A stretch of DNA of 64,000 nt from Trissonchulus latispiculum (Eukaryota; Nematoda; Enoplea; Enoplida; Ironidae). A model generated the notes under the pieces. That model did not search any database and was not told the DNA's origin. It was given only the letters and a program-made list of their open reading frames with translations. The position numbers and the translations under genes are program-made. Where the stretch lies: assembly GCA_030248195.1 (NCBI GenBank), contig JASAND010030473.1:62001-126000 (forward strand). Direction: 5' to 3'. Positions 10,808 through 21,970 of the stretch are shown piece by piece; within the stretch, counting starts at the first letter, position 1, and each line of letters opens with the position of its first letter.

Positions 10808-12825
10808 AGTTTAGCCAATCGCTGAACATATGACAAATTTTTTAAGCCCGGAAGACGCTTTGTAAAAGATCTTTGCACCCTTTCAATCACATCAATATCT
10901 TTCAGATAATGCGGTGACCAAATTTCTGAAGCATATTCCAGTTTAGGTCTAACATAAATTTTGTACAGTTTAAGCAATAATTCTATATTTCTTGATCGAA
11001 ACGAATAGAAAATGAGGTTAACCCTTTGAAACCCCGATCTGGCTAACTGCTGACAATGTGCAGAAAACTTAAGATTATTATCTGTGGTAACGCCCAGATC
11101 ATTAAATTGTGTTACAGTATCCAACTCGTCGAGCCCAAGGCGGTACGGACAATTTTGATTAGCTTGCCCCATGTACATTGCTACACATTTTGAGGTAGCC
11201 AATGAAAGTTGTCTAATTTCAGTCCAATCATAAATTTTGTTGAGATCCTGCTGCATTATCAAATAATTTACGGCATTGTCTTGATAAGTAAGGAAAAGTT
11301 TTGCATCATCAGCGAATAGTTTAATGTTTAAGTAGTCAAGAACCGAGCATATATCATTCATATATGCCAAGAAATATAAAGGCCCTAGGATACTGCCTTG
11401 TGGTACACCGGAGGTTACTGAAATTGCGTCGGATTTTGATCCATTGATTTCAACATACTGGTTTCTTTCGGAAAGATACTCTATAGTCCACGAGAGAAGT
11501 TTGCCTGATATGCCCATTGAACGTAAAACTTGAATTAATTTACTGTGGGGCACTGTATCGAAGGCTTTTGCAATATCCAAAAATATTATATCAACTTTCG
11601 CTAAATCATTAATTACTTTAGTCCAAATGTTATGGGTTTCGAGTAGCTGTGTTACCGTCGACCTCCCTTGGCGAAACCCAAATTGATTAGAAAAAAGTAA
11701 GTTATTAAGTTCAAAATAATCTCTTTTACATTCGGCTACTACAGACTCCATTACTTTACCACAGGAACAAAGAAGACTGATTGGGCGATAATTTTGAAAG
11801 CAGTTTTTTGATGACTTTTTGTGAATAGGGATGATTTTAGCTAATTTCCATTCTGAGGGAATTTTTCCCTCAGTGAAAGATTTTCTAAAAATGATAGTTA
11901 AGGGTTTTGCGAAACTCTGAGCTAGTTTTGCTAGAAGAATCTGTGGTATACCATCCGGGCCACTGCTATATTTTTTAGGTAACTTTTTTAGATGTTTGAG
12001 GACAATAGCCTCTGTAAACTCAACCTCGTCCAAAAAAGTAGTGGGATTTGGCAAGTTGGGCAGATTATTTCCATTGTCAGTTATAAAAACTGAACTGAAA
12101 TAGTCATTGAAATGTTTTGCTTTTAGATCATTTTCCAAAATAGGTTGTCCATTTTTAATCATAACTGGAATGTCGGTATCTTTTTGAAAGCGAGATCTTA
12201 CAAATTTCCAAAATTTACTTTCAGTCGGGTTCGATAGCAAACGATTTTCACTGATAAATAGATCACGGCGCTTTGCCTTGCGTGCTTCGCGGGCAGCATT
12301 TGTCCAGTTTTGCTTATTTTGTTCAGTAGGTTGCAACTTATATTTCTTATGCAATGCTTGCTGGCGTTTATGTAGCTTAGTTGTTAATACAGACCAAGAA
12401 ACAAACTTATTAACTGAGCTACGTAAAGGCACGCATTGCGAAATGATCCTCCATATTACAGTTTTAAAATTATTCCAAACAACTTCTAAAGAGTTACTTG
12501 CTGGATTTAATATTTCTTTCCATTTAACAATATTCAACAATTCTTCCATTTTTGTCCAATTTGCCTTGTTAAAATTATAAAATTTTGGTAGTAACTTTTC
12601 AGGCTGAATTAAAAAAGGTCCGATGAATCCTGAAATTAAAAAGTGATCAGAAACTAGGAACGGAGTGCTAGTTTTTACGTCTGATATAAAATTTATGTCG
12701 CTTACAAAAACTAGATCTAAAGCTACGATGAAGAACTGCGGTATCCAGTACGTAGAATTTTGATTTAGGTTACTAAAATTTAAAAAATTGTTTAAGGTAG
12801 TAAGTGTAAAATCGTCAAATTTCAA
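10756..12825 (-). pseudogene. LINE ORF2: endonuclease C-terminus + reverse transcriptase (frameshifted)
   Basis: Endonuclease/reverse transcriptase that primes at nicked target DNA. The N-terminal part keeps the end of the exonuclease-endonuclease-phosphatase fold (LDLVFVSD, then the catalytic SDH in LVSDHFLISGF). RT motifs follow in order: SSGPDGIP, YRPISLL, GFRQGRST, DIAKAFDTVPH, SGVPQGSILGPL, KLFADDAKLF (catalytic FADD), then the thumb and a C-terminal LKLYKIYVRPKLEYASEIWS domain. The frame is open further 5' to about 12903 (LKFDD is preceded by residues ending HRRET). At about 10756-10800 the frame shifts and continues as 10493-10807, which finishes the C-terminal domain (RKYFFSNRVIPIWNDLDE). 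Missing 5' half and frameshift make it inactive. Confidence 0.9.
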
Positions 12826-13548
12826 CGTTTCTCGTCGATGAAAACTAGGGTCATTGCAAAGAATTGCAAACTGTTCTGATTCAAGGGCATAAATAGAAAT
12901 TCCAATTCTAAGGTTCCGTAGTATTTAAATATGCGGTTAGACTGATACCAAATGTTTCAGTATTACTCACACCAGTTTTGAGATTTTTTGGCGCAAAGAT
13001 ATGAATTTCTAGCAAATTTTAATAATTACGGTTTTCTCGAAATTTTGGCTAAATTATGACCACGGTTTGGCCCAAAACAGCCTCTTTTGTATTTCAACTA
13101 GTGTATTGCATGCCTTTGGATTAACTTACTTACTATGATTTATGCTGACAGCTGTATCCAGTACTTTTCAACGTGTCAATCGGGACCCTCAAACCTTGAG
13201 TTTCACAAAACAGCAATTTTTCTAATAAATATGGCATATTATACATCAATCGAAAGCTCTCAGTGCTGGGATGAATTCTTCTCATAGAATTATGGCTCGG
13301 AGATTCTTCTATTTGACGTTAAGGGATAATAAATATTTCATTACATTGTTGAAGACAGGGGCATTGTTTCTGCGCAAAATCACCAAATTTTGGTCATTTT
13401 TTTCGACTTTCTCCGATCTCGCTGATTTTTACGTATTTTATGGTCCAGACGGTATATTTTAACGAGTTTTTAATATTACAGTTGAAAGTCGTACGGTTGT
13501 TGCGTATTTTCATCTCAAAGTTGAGGTCTCATGTGTTCTACATAGGAA

Positions 13549-13920
13549 ACTTAAAGTTTCACTTTTTGGATTGGTGTGAAAGAATCTCGAAGCTGGGCCT
13601 TGCTAACCAACCTTGTCTGGTATTATTAGAAAGGCCTGGGTGAGGTCTGTGATTTGTTCGAATTAGAATTTTGATTTAGGCTTCTAACAATTTTTAATTA
13701 ATTTTTGAACATTTAAAATTTGAAGCCATTTTAAAAGCGGTTCAAATTTTAAATATTCAAACATTGATTAAAAATTTTAAAGACCTAAATCAAAATTCTG
13801 ATTCCAACAAATCAAAGACCTTATCCAGGCCTTTCTAATGATACCAGACAAGGCTGGTTAGCAATGCGCAGTTTCGAGATTTTTTGACACTACTCCAAAA
13901 TAGTGAAACTAAGTTAACAC
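13549..13920. mobile_element. Foldback (inverted repeat) with ~150-base arms
   Basis: The left arm (AAAGTTTCACTTTTTGGAT...GAAGCTGGGCCTTGCTAACC...AGAAAGGCCTGGGTGAGGTC...GAATTTTGATTTAGGC...TTTAAAATTTGAA) is answered by its reverse complement up to GATTTTTTGACACTACTCCAAAATAGTGAAAC. The centre near 13725-13740 is AT-rich with almost no spacer. It is contiguous on the left with an R1-type distal segment (13380-13560), so the arm may be a palindromic duplication of that repeat. Confidence 0.75.
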
Positions 13921-14089
13921 GGTAACACATAAGATTTCCTAACGGAAAGTTATGTTGCGGCAGACAATGCATCTTTCCTTTGGGACTCAGCCTTGTCCTG
14001 AGGACCCGTAACCGAGGACATGCTACTGTTCAATAGTCAGAGAAACGGAAGCTCGCCTTTGGTAGCCAAGGCCGGGTCCGGGCCCAGCA

Positions 14090-14815
14090 AAACGTTTTTG
14101 AGCTCTTTCCTTAACCGTCCTAGGCTCGGTCTGAAGATTGGTGAATGGTATCTGTAAATAGTTATCGAAAGTATATCAAAATTGCGTTTAGGCAACTATA
14201 ATAACCTACCTGAATGCAGTTCGCGCTGATGTTAATGAATTCAAATTCAGGTCCAGATGACTGACATGCGCAGCGTGTTCGACCGTCAAGGGGGGCCACT
14301 TCGATCTTAAATGTTTTCTAGGAAGGAAAACTTGTTCTGAACATACTGCAGTTTATGGCGATATTAATGTGTTGTAGCTACGTTCAGTGCAATTGAAATA
14401 GTTTATTCACTATTATTTCTGCCTGGGAAGTCCAGTGGAACTGTCATTTCTGAAACAAAGTCCAGCTTTAGAAACAGAGCAAAGCCTACGCAGAAAGTTT
14501 GAAGCATTCTATTTAATTAGTTCTGGTCGAAGGGCTTATTTTGAACATCCTGCAGCTTATGGTGCCTGAGTACATGAGATAAATCATCAAACATGACATG
14601 ACATGAAGTTACAGCATATACCAGTATATTTTCGATCGAAGTGACACACAAATCAAAACTCCCTGTATCAACCGCTCCTACCATAAGTGTTGGTTCTTAA
14701 ATCATTACTGTTGGTAAAGTCGACACAGATAATATATCCTCGGCTTCCTTATAAGGTCCAACTTGATGGTTCTCACACTAACATGTAAGATTTTCTAATA
14801 ACAAGTTTTGTGCCG
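14090..14815 (+). repeat. Unknown dispersed repeat family R1, copy 3 (diverged pieces)
   Basis: 14090-14190 repeats the CGTTTTTGAGCTCTTTCCTTAACCGT...GGTGAATGGTATC phrase. 14690-14815 (AAATCATTACTGTTGGTAAAGTCGACACAGATAATAT...CTTCCTTATAAGG) resembles 9990-10080. The intervening sequence has two loosely similar phrases around AACATACTGCAGTTTATGG and AACATCCTGCAGCTTATGG. No coding content. Confidence 0.55.
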
Positions 14816-15238
14816 ACAAAGTTATAAAATTCTTGTATCCTTTATGACAAAAATGAGACTCAGCGTTGTCCTGAAAATCCGCACCCGAAGACCCCATAAG
14901 CCGTAGGTAATTGCTTGCTATATGTAAAGCCGGTGTTTATGAAATCAATTTCAAGGTACACTGAGAGAGAGCGAGCAACGGAAGGTTCAGCCGTGAAGCT
15001 GGTCATGAATAGAAGCGTCAATAGAGCATTTATTCCATTCCAAGTCGTTATTAAGGTAGCAATTACACAGTCGTAATAACGAACACATCCAAGCAGATCA
15101 AAAGCCTTCGTAAAACAGTCATTAATTAATTCAAGAGTCAATTTGTAGTCTATTTGGAGTCATTCATTTTACATTTCCCTCCCCTGATAGCGGGCCAGGC
15201 TTTCAGTCAAAGCTCAAAGCCGAAACGGATACAGAAAT

Positions 15239-16050
15239 ACGTTTTTGAGCCCTGGCGTTAACTGGTCTAGGCTAGTCCTAATATAAGTGAATGGTATCAG
15301 TGAATAGTTAGCTAAAACTTGTGACAATTACGAAAAATTGTGGTTTGTGCAAAAATTTCTGTATGTATGTACAAGCTTTTGAATCTTTGCAGAAAGAGTC
15401 ATTGTTGACGGATCAAATTAATGTTTAATAAAATGCTTAGAAACAGACTATATAGCAATGATAATTAATTTGATATCCCAACGGCCGACTACTCCCAAGC
15501 TCAGAGCAATATATTCTTATTGATAAGACTACAGAATGGCTTATGGCTTGAAGCCACGATCGACATCGCAGGTCTGAAACCATCACTGGTATTTTTGAAG
15601 TCACAGACCGTTGCCCGGTTGTTCACACTGACAATGTAATGAGTGTCGTTACTCTATAGTACTGATTCATAAAGAAATAATGAAAAACGCCTGCCTGCAG
15701 TCACTAAGGCCGTAGCCTTAGTCCGAACAGGAGAGAGCCAATGGGCGCGGTATTGGCTCTCTCCTGTTCGGACTAAGGCTACGGCCTTAGTGACTGCAGG
15801 CAGGCGTTTTTCATTATTTCTTTATGATTAATGCCTTGTATCCTTCGTGGATCCGCCTGCTGGCCAGCGTTTACTTCATTTTCTTGACGTCTATAGCACT
15901 GATTGGACGAAGCAATGGTCGAACCAGTTTTAGACGAAATGCGGGGAAATCGTTAAATGCAAGCAAGCACATAATGGTTCTCCAATCGGTTTTAGTATCT
16001 CTAAAATTATCAGCACTAAAACTTCTTTAGGCCACACAACCCACTAAGGG
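15239..16050 (+). repeat. Unknown dispersed repeat family R1, copy 4, interrupted by a hairpin insertion
   Basis: Homologous to 9399-9960: CGTTTTTGAGCCCTGGCGTTAACTGG, GAATGGTATCAGTGAATAG, TTATGGCTTGAAGCCACGATCGAC, GGTCTGAAACCATCACTGG, then GAAGCAATGGTCGAACCAGTTTTAG and AAATGCAAGCAAGCACATAATGG. Between CTATAGTACTGATT (15653-15666) and CTATAGCACTGATT (about 15890-15903) lies about 220 bases absent from the other copies. This insert begins with the perfect hairpin at 15667-15827. Confidence 0.7.
15667..15827. repeat. Perfect 76-base-arm hairpin (palindrome with 9-base loop)
   Basis: Left arm 15667-15742 and right arm 15752-15827 are exact reverse complements over all 76 positions by base-by-base reading; the loop 15743-15751 is GGGCGCGGT. 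The arm contains AAAAACGCCTGCCTGCAG, CACTAAGGCCGTAGCC and GTCCGAACAGGAGAGAGCC. It is moderately GC-rich against AT-rich surroundings. Perfect arms imply a very recent origin or ongoing gene conversion. A transcript would form a long dsRNA hairpin. Confidence 0.95.
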
Positions 16051-19000
16051 CGCGTGCTTCCTATGAGAGGCAAACTTAAACTTTCTTATCTTTTGGTCTA
16101 AAAATACGGGACTGGTCCCAGAGTGTTAAGGTCGTGCTCCCCTTACAGATATAGTTGCAGATAGTGCAATTATTACCCGATTTTATTCAAACTTTCAAAA
16201 AATGCATCGGGATGATAATAAACGTCCTGTAAAAACGCCAACTCCAAAAGAATGATGTACAGTGAAAAACAAAAATTTGATGTTCTCGAACCATTACATA
16301 AAAAAGTATGCCCAGCGACTATAATTATTTTAAAGCTTATTATGTTCTCTACAACTTAGCTTTTAGGCATAAGTCTCTAGCTCTTATCGTTTTTGAGTAG
16401 TGAATTTTTGAAAAACTTTTGCTCGAAAATTGGTTATTTTGACACGATCTTGCTGAAAACAGGTATTGTCTTATTCGAGCCAGTGTACACTACAAGTGTA
16501 GACAAGTTTATATTCAACTTAAAGAGCTTCAAAAAAGGGAAAATTAGGTTAATTAGAGCCCTGTGCACTGAATGAGCCTAAAGTTCTGGGCGAATAACTG
16601 ATTTTGCCAAATTGCGGCCAAAATTTTTTGACCGAAGATTGCTCCACAACGAATGGGTGGATCTAAAAGATATATTCCACACAGTATGTTTGGACAATTT
16701 TCCCGGGACCGTTTTTTATTTTTCTCTATCAGCCTCCAATCCATAGCAATGATTTTTCAAAGTTGGATAAAATGCCAAATTGTCAGAAAATGCTCAATTT
16801 CTGTATACTGAAACGATATTTAGACAAAATCAAAAAATCGTCCCTGGTGTGAACTATTTTCCAATATTTTCCTTGATTTTCATCTAAATTATTCAAAATT
16901 TTATGCTGTCTTCACAAACGATAAATGAAAATTGTACTCTCGAGTAAGGACCTCGGTTCCTTAGCTAATTCTCCCAATCAAAAGTCTAAGCGCTCAATCT
17001 TTAGTTGGTTTTATCTAAAGTCTATGAGTGAGCGGTCGGTCCGAATTTTGTCTTCCTTGTTGACACCGACTGTTTGTTTGGGAGTATCCTGGGGGTTTCC
17101 CCCTCTTCGTCTATTTATCTGTCTGGTTCTCCGGATTTATTTTGTTGCTCAGGTACATTGTTTTGTGAAAATGTTTATATTCTTTGTTCTATGAAAATTG
17201 CCTTATCTTTATTTTTGTCAATTCCTTAATTTTGTTACAAAAAGTAAAGTAAAAAATGAAATAATAGATTGCCGTCGCCATTCGTAGTTGTTTAGGGTAA
17301 GCGAACTAGGCGAGTTGACATGCACACACTCTAGAATCTAGCAATCTTCCGTTTATTCAAAATTATCTGTTCACTGACATTAGTCAAACCTTTACACTGG
17401 CGAATTATTATACGGCCATTTTCTTGTTGCGTAAAAATTTTTCAGAAAAAACTTTGGCCAGAATTGTGGCTACGTTTGGTTGGTTTGCAACCAATCCAAA
17501 CTAGGTAGGCACGTTTCAATGATACCAAACGATGTAGAGCTTCATTTTGATATGTGCTTAATTCATAGCTCTCAATATTGAGTAAGTTATAGCTTTCCAA
17601 AGTGGACTGAATGTAAGGGAAGTGCGACCTTAAAGAGCACGCAAATAGATTATTTCGTAAGCTCGTAAAGGATTAAAACCGTATGAGTCAAAAATACCCG
17701 AAAGGAAACCAGCACCTAAGGTGCTGGTTTCCTTTCGGGTAATAACTTTAAAACGCTACAAGGTTCCAATTTTTGGAGTGCGAAAGAGATTTATACATCA
17801 TTTTAAAGCTTATCATGAGCACTTTCAACTCACTGTATGGCACTAACAACTGACAAAGTAGCTTACCTTTCTGGCACACCAGTTAAACGATCTTTAAATT
17901 TTAAATCTTTAAACTAGATCGTCGATCTTTAAACACCGATTTCTCAAAACTGCAGAATCGGCCGAAATTTATTTCTGTGCTAGGCTATAGAGGACATATA
18001 GGCCGAGGGACATTTTTAGATTTACCCCAACTGCTCATTATAGTTCAGAAAATCCACCAAACGCAAGTCGGCACTAAATTTCGTAATTGTGCATTGAGTT
18101 TTCTCGAGACTGGAAACGTTTCAACAGAAACCAAGAAACCAAGAAAAACGTCCCTCCGCATAAGTGCGAAGTTTCATCGTGCCAAAAATCTTTGGAATCC
18201 ATTGGGTAGTTTTTGAGAAACCGATGTTGAAAATAAAATTGCCAAAATTGTTTTTCGACCAAATCTCAAGCTTAATGCCATAAACTCCAGTTACCAGGCG
18301 TTATCAAATGTGCAACTTGACGGTCTATCGATTGAGTATAAGCAAACCAACATTGTTCTTGGCATGATGCAGTAATTTAAAAAAACTGATTTCCTCTAAA
18401 ATGGCCACTTTTAGACCCAAAATTCGATTTTTGCTTCTACTGGCTGTAGAAGAAAAACGGTTCATTTTGGTGTCCTCTTTCCAGGCATAGCAATCAATCC
18501 GGTGCATCTGTTGTCTGCTGAGAGAATAAGGCCAAAAACCAAAACTTTCTTTTCTTTTCGCCTAAAAATACGGGACTGGCCTCAGATTGTTAAAGAGCAA
18601 GAAAATGGCTTATTCCACTAGTTTTAGCCAGTTTCCTAAAGGATTAAAGCCATGAGAATGAAAAGTACCCAAAGGAGCACCTTAAGGAGGGTCGCATTGG
18701 TTCAAAATCGATGGTCACGTATTTCGCTATTATCAAATACGCCAAATTAAAGCATTTACAAGGGGAATATTCCACTGCAAAAGTTAGTGCACGAGGTTAG
18801 CCAGCCAATCGCTCAGAATGAATATATTTTAATTATGAGCAGACCGCACTGTAAAGTAAGACGTTAACTCTCGATAACTTGCACAGTCAGCGTATTATAT
18901 ACCCATTGTTCCTCGTCATCAGAAAAGTAGTTCCTCGTTCCAGTAGCTATCGATTGATACCCAATTTTGATGTATATTTGGAAAAATTCAAAAATTGACT

Positions 19001-20584
19001 TTTCACCCATAGAAGGTCGAAGGCGCCGACGCATCAGAGCATCTCAACATTTAAGCATTTCTTGCCGTCAAGTACTTTGGCAGATACGAGGAAACAACGT
19101 GCCCGAATTTGGTGCCTTTTGACTTGTTTGTTTGTGAACAGCTATCGAAAGAATGCGAAAATTGCGAAAAATATCGGTTTTGACCAAAAATTGCGGTTTT
19201 GTGTCCGATCTTTTGAATCCATTATAAGGAGCCTAAAGACAGGATTGGTACCAAAAGAATGCTAATATGCGTAGAGTGCAGCGATTTATGCATACGCTGT
19301 TTCTGTATCTTTTGCCAATCGTTCAGAATAAGGGAAAGAGAACGGTTGGTCCTGTTCTTCATAGTCAATACAGCCGATTTTCCAAGATTCTGACTTTGAA
19401 AATTCGCCAAAACTCGGAGGTTCAATGGAACTGTACCAAAGTATCTCGCTGCACTCTGCAAGATGTCCTAAACATATGTGCAAAGTTGCAGCGATGTATG
19501 TTTCATACAGCGAAAAATGTTTTGGACACAAGTTCTTTATCCTAAACTTTATCGTTCTCCTATATTTAACACATGTCAAGATCACAATTCGAAGACTTTG
19601 TTTTCGAATTTCTTGTTTCGCGGACCCATTTCGAGTACAAAATATGCAAAAATGGACAAAATTGGGGATGGTAAAAACATCGGCCAATAGGCGACCCCCC
19701 TCCTTAAATAAACACAGGTTTGTTGTGCAACAGCCCGGTTAATTCATATCTTTGGAAAGTTTGGCGTTTCAAATGCTTCGTAATACATAACAGTATATCG
19801 TATCATACTTCTTTTTTGTTTCAGTTGATATGGAAGAGATTATCTAGTACCTCTCGGCGCGAACTTCGCTAGACTGGCTAGTCAGCTCTGATTCACGCTT
19901 AAGGTTAGACTTATACCCAGATTCTTAATTGCTACGATAGCTAGCGAAGCGACTTAGACGTTTTGTTTTGCCTGATACCTAAGATAAGTCAAGTATTAAA
20001 AAGCTGGCATGGACGATCACTTCGCAGATCCAGAGGCCATTCCCGGTAGTCATGCATTAGACAATCTGGAAAACTGGAAATTTTGGTTCGAACATTAACC
20101 TTCAATTCACGTTAGTGACAAATAAGTACAAACTCAATTAGCTTTCCGATTGGATAGTGGCCTCTTGTTTATGAAATGAAGAAATATGAAATTATAGTAT
20201 ACACATAATTTTGCATTTATAACATTTATATTTTAAAATTTAATGTATTTAATTATACATTGTAATTTTGTGCTGAAATTATGTAAATTATGCATTTTAT
20301 TGGAGCTTTCTGACGCTGTCCGCGTTTTCTGTTTTAATTCACACATTCAAGGGCATCAAGGACCGTCTAAAGTCGGTGTTGGGACCAAGCTTAAGACCCA
20401 GGAAATTGAATTGACCATCCAATGCAGGGATACCACAACTAATCCTTAATTGCAAATTATTTTAGTTTTTTGTTGACGTTTTTAGATACTAATAGCATTT
20501 ACTACAACATTGATTAGTAATTAATTGGCAAACGTTACCCGCTGTTCTAATTAACTCTAACTTGTCTGAATTTTGGTGTTGTCC
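16051..20584. other. No gene; decayed repeats
   Basis: Contains phrases shared between sub-regions. AAAATACGGGACTGGxCxCAGAxTGTTAA occurs near 16105 and 18563. AAGAGCAcGcAAATxGxxTATTxC...AAAGGATTAAAxCC occurs near 17630 and 18590. This indicates another low-copy repeat. Open frames at 19267-19742 overlap on both strands without family resemblance. A 23-base-arm palindrome is listed separately. Confidence 0.45.
17695..17741. repeat. Perfect 47-base palindrome (23-base arms, 1-base centre)
   Basis: TACCCGAAAGGAAACCAGCA...CCT (17695-17717), a single A (17718), then its exact reverse complement (17719-17741). The similar but non-palindromic phrase AAGTACCCAAAGGAGCACCTTAAGG at about 18662 in the related repeat suggests the palindrome arose by inverted duplication of a repeat segment. 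Confidence 0.92.
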
Positions 20585-21970
20585 TCACGTGGTAGTCGTG
20601 TGCACCAATGTCGTTGTTTTCCGCAGTCGGAGTTTCAAATAAACTCTCCGAAAGACCTCTGTTACCAATTCTGTTAATTTCGCATTAAAACAGAAATAGA
20701 TAATTGGATTAATTACATGGTTGCATAACCAAAATACATGCATAAATGCCAGCAGCTCCAACGGGATGATATACTTGGTGCTGAAAAAGAGTAGTATCTG
20801 CCAAAATACCGTTGTCGTACAAAACACTGCACTTGTGATAATACACTGACTGGCAAGTTTTGATTCACGTTTAAGATTAGCCTTATATGCTGTTACTTGG
20901 TCATTGCCACCAGTAGCCAAAATTTTATGTCTTTGCTTGGTACCTGCAATTGTCCAAGTGTTGAAAACAACCTGCAAAATTACACTAGAAAAAACAATTA
21001 TTTCGTTAGTCCGATACGAGATCCAATGACCGCCCGAAATTGTCATATACTGGGTACTCCAGAACGCAAATTTCTTTGAAACAAATAAGAATACGGACAC
21101 TGTGAGGCCAAATAGGTGCGGCAAAATGCACAAAGCTGCCGTTTTCTGCTTGGAAAAATACTGATCATGTTTGGACCAAAACGTTATCGAGATCAAACGA
21201 TTGAACGCAATTATGGCAAACAAAGTGGCACCCGTAAACCATTCAGTGGAGTGCAGAATCACCATGTATCCGTCCAAATCGATCTGTTGTGGAACAGAGG
21301 TTCCCACCAGTCTAATGCCGCCATAGACTCCAATTATCGACAATACAGTTGCATCGGAAAAGCAGAGACTTGACATCAGAGAGAAGGCAGGCTTATTAAA
21401 CTCCTTCGCGAATAGAAATGTGAATCCTGGCATCAGGTTGAGGATTACACCGGCTGATCCGATAAACGTATACAAGATCCCGGTGATTTTTCGGATGTCA
21501 TTGTTGGCTGTCTGAAACAGTTCACAGATATGAGATGAAGTTAATTATATTATTGAAAACATAAACCACAACATTGTTACCTCTTGTGGGCTTTCAAAAA
21601 CTGAATGTGGCAGCAAATCAGACTACTGACATTGAGTCGCTTGATAGATTGCTAGTATTTACAAAAGGTGATTTGTAGTTATTAGTTATCAGCTGGAATC
21701 AGAAGCTCAAGTATTCATTTGCCATATAACTTGAAACGTTATAGGGTTCTGCCAACTTCTGTACCTGTTTTCAGATTTATTTTGAGATGTCAACTATGTC
21801 CGAAGCAAATGCTCCAGTTTTTGCACCAAGGTGCCGTTATATATAAACAAAAACGGTGTATATTCTTGCAGGCTGCCTGGTACTCAGAGGGGCCAATAAC
21901 ATAATTGCTGTGTTTAAGTAAAAGCTCACGCTTCTGATATATGAGCAGTACAGTTGCTTACCTCGTTCAT
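20585..21970 (-). CDS. Rhodopsin-like 7TM receptor G1 (2 coding exons)
   Basis: Predicted plasma-membrane GPCR of about 311 residues. Coding exon 1 is 21970-21962 (Met-Asn-Glu, donor GTAAGC); exon 2 is 21511-20585 after CTGTTTCAG, both phase 0. TM1 GSAGVILNLMPGFTFLF (residues ~21-38, Asn as in 1.50), TM2 SSLCFSDATVLSIIGVYGG (Asp as in 2.50), TM3 TGATLFAIIAFNRLISI with NRL replacing DRY and no 3.25 cysteine, TM5 NEIIVFSSVILQVVFNTW, a basic third loop KANLKRESKLASQC, TM6 TTTVFWQILLFF lacking the CWxP proline, TM7 HVINPIIYFCFNAKL with NPxxY intact. The tail is basic, then Thr-rich (HTTTT). It lies convergent to DEG/ENaC A and is a close paralogue of G2. The pattern faintly recalls nematode Srx-like receptors; the ligand is unknown. 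Confidence 0.85.
21962..21970 (-). CDS. 9-base first coding exon of GPCR G1 (MNE)
   Basis: ATGAACGAG followed by donor GTAAGCAACTG on the minus strand. The same 9-base exon, ATGAATGAG + GTAAGCAA, lies upstream of G2 at 36590-36582, with the downstream acceptor at the same codon position (ACA). Conservation of start, donor and phase in both paralogues supports it, although no transcript is available. Confidence 0.7.

Larger units (their letters stand above)
10320..12906 (-). mobile_element. CR1/Jockey-like non-LTR retrotransposon, 5'-truncated
   Basis: The coding strand is minus and the element covers the 3' part of ORF2 plus a short 3' region. The 3' end is a (TACTAA)-like microsatellite tail (reverse complement of about 10339-10365), typical of CR1/L2-type elements. 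Upstream of 12906 the reading frame and similarity stop, consistent with 5' truncation on insertion. It sits inside the R1-type repeat landscape: related segments lie on both sides (10110-10310 and 13380-13560). Confidence 0.88.

Noticed and set aside
19267..19742. Several overlapping open frames of 70-133 codons on both strands
   Set aside because: Mutually overlapping on both strands with no recognisable domain; consistent with chance open frames.
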